A DNA stretch of 64,000 nt from Hamiltosporidium tvaerminnensis (Eukaryota; Microsporidia; Dubosqiidae). The translations under genes were made by a program, and so were the position numbers. Below the pieces are notes generated by a model that did not search any database, was not told the origin of the DNA, and worked only from the letters and a program-made list of their open reading frames with translations. The DNA lies in NCBI GenBank assembly GCA_022605425.2, contig JAKIMF020000013.1:620001-684000 (forward strand). Direction: 5' to 3'. Below, piece by piece: positions 13,901 to 26,201 of the stretch (its first letter is position 1; each line of letters opens with the position of its first letter).

Positions 13901-16125
13901 AAAAATTGTTTCCGTATTTATTATTTCGATGAAACAAAAATTTTTTCTCTTGGATAGAATATAATAGACATTAACTAACCTATTCTTAAATTGTTTATAA
14001 TTATTATTATTCAAACCGAAACAAGAAATTTAGTTTTATAATAATATACTTACAATCTCTGTAGGTTTTTTTTAATAGGGTTCTGCACATCATAGTCATT
14101 TAATTGTAAGCTTCAATGGAAGTTAAATAGAAAACCAATATAAATTACCAAAAACAAAATTTTACGAATCATTTTATAATTAAATATTGCAGTTTTCTAT
14201 ATAATAAACGATTCCATTATAATTTCCAAAATCTATGATTCAAATACTTCAGCTAATGGTAAATTTAAGAAAAGAAACATTCATTTTATAGTTAAAGACG
14301 TTAATTTCAAATAAATTTCACTCAAAATAATTTATATAATTCTGGTTTGTATATATTTACGGTTTATTTAGCTTGTACTTAATATTACCTATGCATGCTG
14401 ATTTTTATTTTTTTTAGAATTTGCAATTAAACTAACTTTATTCAAGTTTTAGTATAAATATCAAATAAAAATTAAAGATATAGATTAAAAATTGTGTGTA
14501 TTATTTTTTTCGTGCAGAATTTTTCCGAATTAACATTAATAAAGCCATCAAGGTTAAAAAAAGAGGAAGGTTGGATATGGTTTAACAACTATTTTGATTA
14601 GAAAACCTTCTTTGTTTTGAAACATTCACAAAACGACTTAAATCCCATTGTAGTGGAATATGAGATTAGGATTTACTCAATAAGTTGTTAGCTGTTGTAA
14701 AACGATTTAAACAATTGCTGTTCATATACCGTGACGCGATTTAATAAATATATATGTTGTAAAGTCTTTTTTATTTCGTTTATATTTATGAATTTTTTCG
14801 TTAATTAACTAAAACAATATTTTTCGATTAATTTATCGTCATATTGCTATATGATGATTATTTTAAAACCAATTTTAATATCTCTTAATGTTATTTAATC
14901 ATTTTAGCATTAATTACCATAACATTCATATAAATATAATGATTTTTAAGAGTTTTAAATGATATAATAAACATTATAACATATATTATTCTAAAATTAA
15001 TTTAAAACCTATTTTATTATAGAAAAATATGCATTCCTTGTGATAAATCATGTTGACTGTTTGCTATATTCTTCTAAAAATAATCAAATATGCTTTTTTC
15101 TATTGTCAAAAGGGTATTACCATATAATTATTGTATATCTTCAGAATTTTTAATATTGTACTAACTTAAAATTCATATTTAAATTTAATTTTTTTAATAA
15201 AAATAGAAGTCATGAACCATTATAACTTAAATTTCAATCATTAGAAGTTTATCATTTCGCTTATTATACTATTTTATATTTTTATTATTTTTGTTCAATT
15301 TATTGAATTAATCTTATATTTCTAGTATATATTTCTTTTTAATGTAATTTGGTAACTCTGTAGTACCAAAAAACTATTATTTTTTATACTACAAAAATTT
15401 CACTTAATTCATTCTTTTATTTTAATATATTTATTTGGTTGACCGAGAAAATTATATTTGTTATTCTAAATTTTCTTAATACTAGATCCGTTAAGTTATA
15501 ACTTGAAAATCCAATTTTGCAATGGTTAACAAAAAATTATTTTAATCATTACCAAACAGAAATTTATGCTTGATACTGATTTATGATCCAAAAATTTAAA
15601 TTTTAGAATTTTATAAATAAGCTTTGTCTATCTATTTTAAACATTTGAATCATTAAATCTACCATTATTTTTTTGAGTAAATTATTATTGGCAAATATGC
15701 CTCTATATTTTGCTGTTTCATTTCTATGTAATTAGATTCATAATTCAAAACTTAGCAAATATATTATTATAACGCTATATAAAAATTTCAATTTTTATTT
15801 AATGTTCAATAAATAAAGCCACTAGTATATTGTTTTATTCATCTCATAAAGTTTTTTTTTTAAAAATTATTTATATATCCTTTAAAGTATTTTTGCGCAA
15901 GATCTATCATTTTATGAACAAAGAGACGCTAGTTAAGAAATTTTTTCTATAATGTATACATAAATTATTTTTTAAAGCAATGTATGTCCATATATTTATT
16001 ATTTTTTTTATTTATATATTATCTAAGATTGACAAATATATTCATTTTTTTTGAATTTATGATTCAAATGATTAAAACTTTAAGATCTTTGGTCATTTTT
16101 ATATTCTAAACATGAATACATTAAT
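7978..16125. other. 8 kb of AT-rich DNA, no gene recognised
   Basis: No open frame is longer than chance expectation for this base composition. A patch at 8766-9060 has more G+C and a minus-strand open frame with RSSSTIRSKGFFNPCRQ. It may be decayed coding DNA, but I do not recognise it. I found no tRNA or copy of the repeat families described elsewhere in the window. Confidence 0.5.
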
Positions 16126-16140
16126 TCTATGATTGTATAT
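16126..16140. other. 15-bp target-site duplication, left copy
   Basis: tctatgattgtatat is repeated exactly at 16843-16857, on the other side of the retroposon at 16141-16842. Length and exactness indicate target-primed insertion and a fairly young copy. Confidence 0.9.
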
Positions 16141-16842
16141 TAAAATAAAATAAAATAAAATTCGGCTTTATTGATAAAAAGTTTTCAGCACTACTCGTTG
16201 TATTGTTTTTAAAGGGAAACTAAGCTATTCATTTCCATACCATGCACCACACTCAAAAACAAAAATCCAATAAAACCGACCCGACTGTGTACAGCCACCA
16301 TATCCACATTTGGACTTCGGTTCTAGAAGGTCACATAAAAATCCCTAAAATCCCACACTTACACATTAACGTCCGGCACGTCAAGTCTTCAACATATCAT
16401 TTCTGATTTGTTAAGTCTTTAACTGTGCCGGACAAATTTGCTGCAGCCCAGCAGCTTGCCACTCCCCTTCCAAAAGCACTTTTTATACCTTTCTTTTCCT
16501 TAGTATAAGAAGATTTCAAACACAATTTGATTCCTAATGGAATCTTCGATCCAATCACATTCAGGTAGACTCATCTTGATGTTAAAGTAAGGGTTTTAGC
16601 ATCGACAAGTGCCTAGGTAAACCGAGAATCTCGTTGCGTCACAGTCGAATTTACCTCTTTGTATCGCCCCAGAAGAAATATGCTCACCGATTGAGCAACT
16701 TGCTGTTCCCGTTGGAACGGCGCTTAACGCCACGTAAACCCATAGTACATTCCGTCGTAACATAAAACGTAAAGGGGTTTTGCTTGATCACTCTTAGCAT
16801 TACCCAACGAGAACCACGTGGAGGTGGTGATCATCTCTCGTC
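16141..16842 (-). mobile_element. retroposon with LSU-rRNA-end head and TTTTA-repeat tail
   Basis: A 702-bp element flanked by an exact 15-bp duplication. Read on the minus strand, its first 59 bases (16842-16784) match 17618-17560, at the 3' end of the LSU rRNA locus, with two mismatches. An unidentified body of higher G+C than the surroundings follows, then AATAAA, then a tail of TTTTA units (16141-16160). The body holds short self-complementary parts, including GTCCGGCAC/GTGCCGGAC (16371-16379 with 16425-16433). I see no long open frame. This layout (rRNA-like head, body, simple tail, duplication) is that of a SINE or of a chimeric retrocopy made by template switching. The body's origin is unknown to me. 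Confidence 0.8.
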
Positions 16843-16857
16843 TCTATGATTGTATAT

Positions 16858-17559
16858 ATTGCTATAAATTTACATTTTGATGTTATATATGGTATTTTAA
16901 CAGGTTTGGATATTTAAATATGTAGTCATCTATTAGGCCGTTATCTTTTTCATTCTTTCTAGCCTCTAGAAATTAATGGAAATATATATAATTCGTTAAA
17001 GTAAAAAATTATCGTTATTCGAACATTCCTTTAATTTATTTATGAAAAACAATTTGTGAATATTAAAAAGTTGGCGTTTCTTTAAAATAATATATACAGG
17101 TAAAGCAGAATATTACAATACAAGTCTTATATTTAAAAAATACTGAAAACTTTGAAGCATATGAAAAAAATAATAGATATGATACTAAATTTTTCTCAAT
17201 TAGAAATCTCGATGCTGTCTTTTAAAATAGTTTTTGCTTATATAAAGGAAGAAATGTATTTAAAAATCAAATTGGTAATGAGATATCCAAGCATAATATA
17301 GACTCTAGTCTTTAGAAAGTGATATTTTAAAACGTTTAGTATGTGCCTTCTTATAAGTGAGAGCTAGTGGAATTTATTAAATGCCGGATAAATGGATAAT
17401 GTTAAAAAAGCATTTGCGTTTTTTTGCTTAGATCCTTTTTGTAAGGTGCTAAAATGTTTCTTTCGTTGTATTTATCCAATTTGATTATTTTATTTAAAAT
17501 CATTTTTTTATTTACTTTTTTTTGAGTTTTATTCTTTTTAATTTTACATGCTTTTGTTG
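16858..17559. other. AT-rich spacer downstream of LSU rRNA, no gene recognised
   Basis: AT-rich DNA between the retroposon and the end of the LSU gene. It contains short homopolymer runs and T-rich stretches at 17490-17550 (minus strand A-rich) just after the LSU end. No open frame or RNA motif is visible. Confidence 0.5.
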
Positions 17560-17618
17560 TTGATCACTCTTGGCGTTACCCAACGAGAACCACGTGGAGG
17601 TGGTGATCATCTCTCGTC
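17560..17618 (-). other. LSU 3'-end or post-LSU segment shared with the retroposon
   Basis: This 59-bp G+C-rich segment directly follows the GTGCTTG/CAAGCAC helix that closes the 3' domain of the LSU rRNA, and AT-rich spacer begins right after it. It contains TGATCAC...GTGATCA, which can pair as a terminal stem. It may be the true 3' end of the LSU rRNA, a processed trailer, or a remnant of the element found intact at 16141-16842. Confidence 0.6.
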
Positions 17619-17864
17619 ATGAGTGCTTGCTAGCCTCATCCACTCGCGATCTTGTGGATTACAGCTGCAGCACCCAAGCACGTCGTCTTCATGCTAGATA
17701 GTACAGTAGGGCCACGTTGAAGCTTAGAGGCCTTCAGCTCTTCCGTGCCAGGACGTTGCTTAGCCCGTACCTTACCAGATATAGGCACGACAAGAGGTCC
17801 TGCAGATTCGTTCCTTTCGTACTAGCATCTGCTCCCTTAGTACCGTAGCAGTAGTGTAAAACTA

Positions 17865-17902
<38 letters not shown>

Positions 17903-18006
17903 TGTTAGTGGGTGAACAATCCAACACTAGGTGCCTTCTGCTGCACCATGATAGGAAGAGCCGACATCGAAGAATCAAAAAGCAGCGTCGCTATGGTCGC
18001 TCGGCT

Positions 18007-18038
<32 letters not shown>

Positions 18039-18314
18039 ACGTCACCCATTGCTAGATGCTCTGTAAGCAATGGGATCGCTAGGCCTGGGTTTCCCCTCGT
18101 ATTACCGTGTAGTAATACGTCAGGGTGGCTTTTGCCCTTGGACTACACCCTCGGTTTCTCTCCGAAGTTAGCCACCCTTAGGCCATCTGCGTTGTAGTCT
18201 AGCAGATGTACCGCCCCAGTCAAACTCCCCATCTGACAAATACGGGTCGCTTGCACAGCTAGTGGTCTTTCAGTTGCCCCACCTTGCTACAGCTGCACAA
18301 GACCCCGGCGTCAC

Positions 18315-18351
<37 letters not shown>

Positions 18352-18448
18352 GCATAGCCAAGACCGTTCCCTTGGCTCGTGGGTTCGCAGGTTGTTAGTC
18401 GGGACAGTGGGAATCTCGTTGCTCCTTTCGTGCGCGTCACTAATTAGG

Positions 18449-18502
<54 letters not shown>

Positions 18503-20170
18503 CTGCGTATACAGCCCGACCTGTCTTAACAGCTGGGCACTGGGCAGAATTCACTTTGTGTCCACGTACTACACCACCACAAAGCTATGTTTTTATTAAA
18601 CAGTCGGATTCCCCGTAACTAAAAGTTCTAATTCCTTAGAGCTAATCCTTTTCCCGAGGTTACGGATCTAATTTGCCGAATTCCCTAACTAACGTTTGTC
18701 CTATCGCTTCCGGTATACACCGTACGGAGCCCTGCTGCGGTCGGTACGGTCATCAAGGTCATAAAGGTATTTTTTCACGGATCCCAGCTAAGACAATTGC
18801 ATATGCCTGTATTGCTCTGTACAACACGCTACATACAGTACTGCTACAAGGAATGGGTACCTCCTTGTTGTCGTGCCTAAGACGTAAACACCATATTTAC
18901 TGTTGCCAAATACCTAGATGGCTCGGGAATATCAACCCGATTCCCTGTCGAGATCTCAGGACCGGCTAACCTTCTCCTTATGAAGTCTTAGAAGAACCCT
19001 TCTCCTGAAGCCTTCGCGATTCACACACGAATTGTAACTACTACCACCAAGATCAGCACTAGTGTATGCTCCACTTTACCTCACGGTAAACCTTCTGCAC
19101 ATACACCACGCCCATCTACCTATAAGTACTGCATCGGGTCTGGCCTTGTACCGTCCATTTTCGGCGCACATGAATTCGGTAGGTACGTTGCAACACGTTT
19201 CTTACCGGATGCCAACCTCCATGGCCACCGCCCTACTGTCACAATTCATCTACGGCCTTAAGAAAAACCAGATTAGGCCCCTTATCAGTACGTCAGGTTG
19301 ATCCCTCTTCGCACGTCCTGCTTACCAGAACGCGCCCACTAGACACATATATAATCGCTATTCTTTAGTACAAGAATAACACGTACACGTTCGCAGTTCG
19401 TCGGTATGTGGAGATTGCTCCCCTTTCATCCCGCCGTTCCTCTACCGCATAATACTAAATAACTTGTGTCTGCTGTCCTAAGAGACATTTCGATGGGAAC
19501 CAGCTACCCGGCTGTTCGATTGGTCTTTCGCCCCTACACCCAGCTCAAACCATCGATTTGCGCGTCAGAACAAGTTTAGGTCCTCCACCATCCTTTCGAA
19601 TGGCTTCAACCTGGCCAGGTGTAGTTCACAGCCCTTCGGGTCGCATCCGAACAGCTATATCTGCTTTCGCTACGCTTAAAGGAAACCCCCCTTTAACTTG
19701 CTATGCAGATGCACTCCTTGGTCCGTGTTTCAAGACGGGTCCTGTTATCAGGATACTCAATACAATTTCACGTCTTTGCACTTTTTAGCTTTTCACCTTT
19801 CCATCGCTGTACTATTACGCTATCGGTCTCCGCTCATATTTAGCCTTAGATGGAACCCACCACCTCTTCAGGCTGCATTACCAAGCAACCCTACTCTGCC
19901 CATTACTCGTCACTACGGGGCTATCACCCTCTATGGCTTACCTGTCCCGGTAATTCGTTACGACGATCTTAACAATGCCCGGAGGCTTACATTCGGGGCT
20001 ATTTCTTGTTCGCTCGCCGCTACTACAGAAATCCTAGTTAGTTTTTGTTCCTCCCCTTAATAATATGCTTAAGTCCAGGGGGTAGTCAGGCATTTACAAA
20101 TGCCGTTCGGCCTTAGTTCTCGGAAACTATTCCGGCCTTCCTCGGATACGGAGCCAAGTGATCCCTTGTA
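17618..20170 (-). rRNA. LSU rRNA with fused 5.8S-like 5' end
   Basis: The large-subunit rRNA, about 2.55 kb, forms the peptidyl-transferase centre of the cytoplasmic ribosome. Landmarks on the minus strand are GGGATCACTTGGCTCCG at the 5' end (a 5.8S hallmark), GGACTTAAGCATATTA where the 28S part starts (near 20070), the sarcin-ricin loop AGTACGAAAGGAAC (17810-17823), and GGCCTCTAAG followed by GAAGACGACG near the 3' end. No internal spacer separates 5.8S-like from 28S sequence, the fused arrangement known from microsporidia. The 5.8S-like part seems very short, fewer than about 90 bases before the 28S start. The exact 3' end is uncertain and could include 17560-17617. Many short open frames in this interval are antisense shadows. 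Confidence 0.97.
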
Positions 20171-20209
20171 TGAGTTTAAAATGAAAAAACTACACAATAA
20201 AAGTACTAT
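20171..20209 (-). other. internal transcribed spacer between SSU and LSU
   Basis: About 40 AT-rich bases lie between the SSU 3' end (GGATCAGT) and the LSU 5' end (GGGATCACTTGG). This is the single short spacer expected when 5.8S is fused to LSU. Confidence 0.85.
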
Positions 20210-21515
20210 CACTGATCCTGCTGCAGGTTCTCCTACAGCAACCTTGTTACGACTTGTATCCAATCTAATCCTACGTCCTCAGAAGGAAAACCCTCTTCGA
20301 ACATAGCACCATCTTAGATAACGACGGGCGGTGTGTACAAAGAACAGGGACGCAGTCGTCGCCCGTTAGTGACACGCGACTACTAGGAATTCCTGGTTCA
20401 TGCGTCCATTACAGAACGCAATCCCAACCGAGTTATCCTTTATCTTTACAATATACCTAGAAATAACATTGTAGTGCGCGTGCAGCCCAGAACATCTAAG
20501 GGCATCACAGACCTGTTATAGCCCCCTCCTTCCTGAAACTTATAGTCCCCAGTCGCCGTAGCTGAGGGTCTCACACATTACAGCAATAAACCTAAAAGTC
20601 ACCTCACATGTTGTGAACGGCCATGCACCACTTAGTCGTACTCATCAAAGATTCGTCATACAACTGGCCCTGGTAAGTTGTCCCGCGTTGAGTCAAATTA
20701 AGCCGCACACTCCACTCCTGGTGGTGTCCTTCCGTCAATTTCTTCAAGTTTCAATCTTGCGATCGTACTATCCCCATAGCCCATATACTTGATTTCTCGT
20801 GGGTACCACTACGTAACACCCAGTTGGCATAGTTTACGGCCGGAACTACAGGGGTCTCTAATCACCTTTGCTCCTCCGGCTTACGTCCTTGATCACCGGA
20901 AACGTACTGGACGACAGCTTTCGCTTCGGTTTGTCCTACGTAGGTCGTCAACTTTCACCTCTCGCTACGCAATACAGTCGCCCTCTTCCGCTCCTACATG
21001 CTAACCTAGAATGCCAATACACTCCATGAAGAAAGTGTCTTCTAGCATCCCTGTCAACACTGACTACGGACCTTTTAAATGCAGCAATGCACTATGACAC
21101 TCCTGGAGCTGGAATTACCGCGGCTGCTGGCACCAGACTTGCCCTCCAGTCAATCACCGGTATTCTACCCCGGTTACAAAATATACGTCTCATAACTGCC
21201 TCTCTCCAATTGGGCAAGTTTCGCGCCTGCTGCTGTCCTTAGACCTGGTAGCCGTTTCTCAGGCTCCCTCTCCGGAATCAAACCCTGATCCCCCGTACCC
21301 GTTAAAGCCATCGTACGCCCTTACCGTACGATAAAACTGATGGGTCGGCGTCTTACTCGTGTTATTAGCCACAGTTTCCCGCGGTTATCCTTCCTACACG
21401 ATTAAATAATCACCGTTCTACTGAGCCGTTCGCAGTTCCACTTTCGCTTCACCAGACTTGCATGGCTTAATCCCAGAGACAAGCATCCTCGTCAGGCAGA
21501 ATCAACCTGTTGCAC
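20210..21515 (-). rRNA. SSU (16S-like) rRNA
   Basis: Small-subunit rRNA of about 1.3 kb, much shorter than the ~1.8 kb usual in eukaryotes and typical for microsporidia. Landmarks on the minus strand are CAGGTTGATTCTGCCTGACG at the 5' end (21490-21515), the 530-loop region with GCCAGCAGCCGCGGTAATTC (near 21113-21134), GTACACACCGCCCGTCGTTA (20319-20338), and AACAAGGTTGCTGTAGGAG followed by GGATCA at the 3' end. It lies upstream of LSU on the same strand, so both come from one Pol I transcript. No insertion or break is visible. Confidence 0.97.
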
Positions 21516-23107
21516 AAATATACCATTACACGTCACATCCAAATCACACACAATTGACTCGTTGAGTCCATAACTTAATCCCGATGAATAAAGCAGCACA
21601 AGAAACCAAAGTAACAACGGAAAACCTCCAAAATCTGCATCAGAGCAGTAACATATGTAACACCAATTTGTTACTTGAACATGTCAAAGTAACTAGAACA
21701 CCATATCGATTTGATCATTGATCTAAATCACGTGAATTAACAACTAAGTTAATGATTCGAAAGTACGTTTGTAGATCAATTTGATTAGATCAACTTGATT
21801 TCTACGGTTACATGCAATTGTAATTTCTGGGTGATTTGTCTCATTCTTAGTGTTTTCTATTGACATTTTAATTCTCATATGATTTGGGGTAAACAGTTCT
21901 ATAAATAACATCCTTTATATACGAAAAAAATAATTTTCACAGTAATTTTAACACCAAATCAATTTTTTTAAAAATATTTAGAGAATATAACACCAATAAA
22001 AAATAAAATCAATCAATCAACTTATTTCTAATATAAAGAATTCTAAATATGTTAAATTATTTCAAATTTCTATTCTTACCCATTCTCTACAAAAAAATCA
22101 TATATCTAAAAAAGAAAAAATACTAATATCAAATTTTTTCTTAACTCTATATAAATATAACATTTGTTAATATTTTAATCCAAGAAGCTTTTCAATCAAA
22201 TTAATTCGTTTTCTATTTCCAGGCCTTTCCTTCGAACATACAGCGGATAACAATTTTTTTATAAATCAAATAAGTATTTTATCATTTCAAATATATCAAA
22301 AGATCTTTTTTTAATCAAATTTATTTAGAATGATATTGATCTATCATAAAATTTTGAGGAATAAATTTATTTTTATGTAGTTATAATATATATATTAATC
22401 AAAAAATTACAATCCGGTTTTCATTAATGATTTGAAGCTTCTTAAGATTTTCGATTATCTCAAACACACTATTTAATTTCGATTTAAAAACATACTAAAT
22501 TAATGTAATTTACCAAGACCTTAAAATCCACTTAAATAATTACTCAGCCACATATAAGATTAAATAATGATTTGCCTTAGGGTAAATCTAATTTGGGTTC
22601 AAACATTTTTCGGAAACTTCGATGTAATTTTTTTACCAAGCTTTTTATAGGTTATATGAAGGAAAAGAGTTAGATTCAATAGAATATTATTTTTTGAAAG
22701 ATATAAAATTTTCTGTATTTTACAGTTACTCAACTATAGCGGTATAACTTAATTACGAAGAAACTAAATTTATAAAAAGATAACTTTTTCTAAAGATTCT
22801 AAAATTATTTCTGTCACTTTATTAAATCAGATTTATATCTTTAATTAAAACATTAATGTAAAAACACGTTAGAAATTCTTTATTTTTTCGCTAACGTAAT
22901 TATTTGTGATTTTCGCATATTTATCAATGTGATTACCTATTTATTGCGAATACATCAACATTTTTTATTTAAATGTGTAATTTATAGTCAGAAAAAAATA
23001 AATATTTTAACATCATTTTTCATTATTTTTGTAGTCTATTCATATAGTTTTAAATTTGATAAATTTTTACGGCTTTTATAAAAAAAAGTTTTCGTTCGAA
23101 ATATAAT
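21516..23107. other. region upstream of the rRNA unit
   Basis: The part next to SSU (21516-21850) has more G+C than the following DNA and carries several TTGATCA/TAGATCAA-like repeats (21710-21800). It may hold the external transcribed spacer and the Pol I promoter, but no consensus exists that I can apply. From 21850 on it is plain AT-rich DNA without recognisable features. Confidence 0.4.
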
Positions 23108-23120
23108 TTCTTTACTTTTA

Positions 23121-23853
23121 ATTACTTTATTTAAAAGTATCACATCTTTTTTAAAACAGTGGCAAGTGTTATATTTGTTTTCATGACATTAACGCAGTTC
23201 TAGGTTTAACATAAATAACTGCTACCCCAACACTCCATCGGTAACCCCTGCGATACCTACGTCCCAAAGCCTTTCATCTACCAGGTGTGTAGAACCTAAT
23301 TACTAGGCGAGGCAGTTGCCCGGAGTTCGTTAATGTCCGTTGCATGGAGTGTGATCGAAGGCCGAAGCCCCCCCTGGGCTCCCCCAAGACTATGCAGCAT
23401 TCCCACTTACTCTACACTTTCTGAACCCAATAAACTTCTAGCTAAGATATATTTCAGAGATTTACATGGGGTCCACCTAGACAGTGCAATGTCATACCAA
23501 CAGGTATAACCTGCTACTTAGCTTTCCTGGCTTTATATGGTTTTTATTTTTATATCTCCCAGGCGCTAAGTCTTCTAACCCGAGTGAGCAAGGCTAGGTT
23601 TCCATGCTTTTACATGGCAATTACCTAAATTTTAAGCTGCGGTCTGCAATCTGGTTACATAAAAAACTACAAATAAATTTGTAGAAAAAGTTTCTCCATC
23701 TCTTAGACCTCCCCTCCTCATAACAACTCCCAAGGAACAACCAAAGATGTAGTGTGGTTTTATTCCCACCAAAAATCCAAACAATGATCTCACACCAGTT
23801 TCACACACTCATTGCCAAGCAGAAAGTTTTTTATGTGGTTATCCTCCCTCCAC
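23121..23853 (-). repeat. family A retroposon, copy A1, 13-bp duplication
   Basis: A non-coding repeat of about 730 bp with much higher G+C than its surroundings. Sense orientation is taken as starting GTGGAGGGAGGATAACCACA (at 23853) and ending in a tail CTTTTAAATAAA (towards 23121). The flanks carry ttctttactttta exactly at 23108-23120 and 23854-23866, so this copy was inserted with a 13-bp target duplication. Such a length points to target-primed retrotransposition and rules out a typical solo LTR. It has no conserved open frame and the function is unknown. Confidence 0.88.
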
Positions 23854-23866
23854 TTCTTTACTTTTA

Positions 23867-25955
23867 AAATATATAATATATATTTATTGAAAATCTGCAT
23901 ATTAGGCACCACATGATATCCACATTTCATATTCTTCTTTATGTTCTTAACAGATTATCTGAAACCTGTTATATTTACGATAAGAAATAATCGTTTAGAA
24001 GGAGTTAACACACTGAAAAAACTTTTTAGTTAGAATTTTTTCTATTTTAATACATTTGCATTGTGAGATATTGAATTCTGTTATTTTAATGGAGCAATTA
24101 AGAACTTTAATTATGTTCAAATATTGTTTTTTGTTTTTATCCAAACTACAAATGTTACAATTGTCAGAAAAATTTTTATTGTTTTCTTAAATTCCCAAAG
24201 TAATTATTTTTACATATAAATCTAAAGTTATATAGTTTTCGATCTGCTTTTTTTCCCTTTCTTTTACATTTTAACATATAAATAAAAATATGCACAGTAA
24301 ATACCTCGATTTAAGTATATTGTTTATTGTGCCAAGATTGAAAAATTAGATAAAATATTTCATTAAGATTTAACCGCACATGTAATGAAATCGCATTAAT
24401 CTTTTCCAATCTCAATACATTTAATTTTCAATTTTTCATTCAATAATTTAATTTTCATTTAAAGAAAATACCTTGTAGAAAAAGTAAAAAAGATGCATTA
24501 CATAAGAATATAACTTGTTGATTTTAGAAAAAAAAAAAACGAATTATTGTTCCTACTAAAATTTATTTATTTAATAAAATTCAGACTTATACCTTTTTTT
24601 ATCGTTTTCATATATTTTTTTCCACGGTTTTACTGAAATAAATTCTAAAATAATTCTAAAATAATTATACATTCATTTTTCTAAATAATATCCAATTTCA
24701 GATAATATTTTTTTCGAAAAAAAACTTATGAAGCAAAATTTGATTTAAATATTTTCATTTGTTTAAATGATTACCTTATAAACCTGTATTATAAATGATA
24801 TTCGAAAAAACTTAAATTTAAGAAAAAATAAAAATATGTTCTCTAACCCTTACTCAAAAAGAAAAGAGCATATATTTTTGTGTAATTATTTTTCTTTATA
24901 ACTGGAACTAATACCAGCGGGTTAGTTCTTATTTTTAGATGTTTTGTTTTACTATTTATGAAATTTTGAATTTTATTTACATCCTAACAATTATCACTCA
25001 ATATATCCGGAAAGCGACAAGTATACGTAAAAAATATTTATCAATCAGCACTATGAGAGTATTTCATTTATAAACATTTCGAATAAAATAAGACGATTAT
25101 ACATCATTAAATATGGATTGGGGAATGTATGTTTTAACAATGTATTGGAATAAAGCGAATTATGTAACACTTGTTTAGTTAAATATGTACTAAGTTTGGG
25201 AATATCTGAAACAAAAAGACAGTTATGGCTTTATACAAATAATATCAAGTAAGATTTCCCAATTAAAAGTTCGATTCTAGAGGCAGAAAATGTTTTAAAA
25301 AATAATATCATATCAAAAAAATCAACAATGCAGCATTATAAATTGTTTGAGGTCTATTAAAATCATATTTTTCAAAAAAAAATAATCCTAAAAGACGTTT
25401 TGCAAAAATTGCTATCTACATCTCGATTATCTACTTATTTGAAAATTTAAGAAGTAAAACACATAATTAAAAAAATTATGGAATATTTAACGTTTAGTTT
25501 ATTCTTAATGTTTTACCAGCTCACTTCTGTATTTATAACTAGCAAAATTAAAATTATTTATGAAATCTATACGAGTACGATTCACATTCGAGAAATTATT
25601 TACAAAGAATGAATTAAATAAACTTATATATATTTCGAAAGAAGTTTTAAGTCGATTTTATATTATAAAATCAATTTCAATAATTTTGGTCATAATTTTG
25701 CATATAATAAAAATCTTTGTCTACTTCCAAAAGAAATATTACTACAATCTTTGATCCAAGAATTTGCTAAAGGTAAATGTTAGCTTCGTTCAAAAGAATA
25801 TATTTGCATTTAGGTTTTATAAGAATTTTCATATATTACACATACATATTTTAAAATAAATATACTATTTAAATATTTTGAGCAAAGTAATTTGTGAGCA
25901 TAATGGTCATATTTTTGTTTAATCTGAAAACAAATTTAAAAAAATAATACCTTTT
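23867..25955. other. AT-rich stretch, no gene recognised
   Basis: No convincing open frame; the 64-codon frame at 25560-25754 is within chance expectation and has no recognisable domain. No RNA gene or repeat copy is seen. Confidence 0.5.
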
Positions 25956-25965
25956 TATAAAATAC

Positions 25966-26191
25966 GGGTGAAGAGAAGATAAACACATTAAAAACTATCT
26001 CGTAGGCGATTAGTGTGTAAAATTGTTTTGAAAATAATTGTTGGCATTTTGGTGAAATATAAACTACACTGGTTCTATAGGCAAATCCCCTATTCCCAAG
26101 TTACAACAGATTAAAAGAAATTGGAAAATTTCCAGTTGTTCGTCCTCGACACTGAGAGGTAAGATGGGAATGTAATAAGTGAGTAAATAAG
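25966..26191 (+). repeat. family B SINE-like element, copy B1
   Basis: A 226-bp element similar along its whole length to 41956-42180 and, inverted, to about 29925-30112. Its head (GGGTGAAG...ATAAACACATT) resembles the family A head. It contains AACTACACTGGTTCTATAGGC in the middle and ends in a tail of TAAG/TAAA units. Flanks tataaaatac (25956-25965) and tataaaacac (26192-26201) match at 9 of 10 positions, consistent with a target duplication. It is non-coding. Confidence 0.7.
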
Positions 26192-26201
26192 TATAAAACA
26201 C

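Noticed and set aside
17700-21004. Several 60-120-codon open frames on both strands between 18673 and 21004
   Set aside because: They lie inside LSU and SSU rRNA genes. Low stop frequency there results from higher G+C, not from coding.
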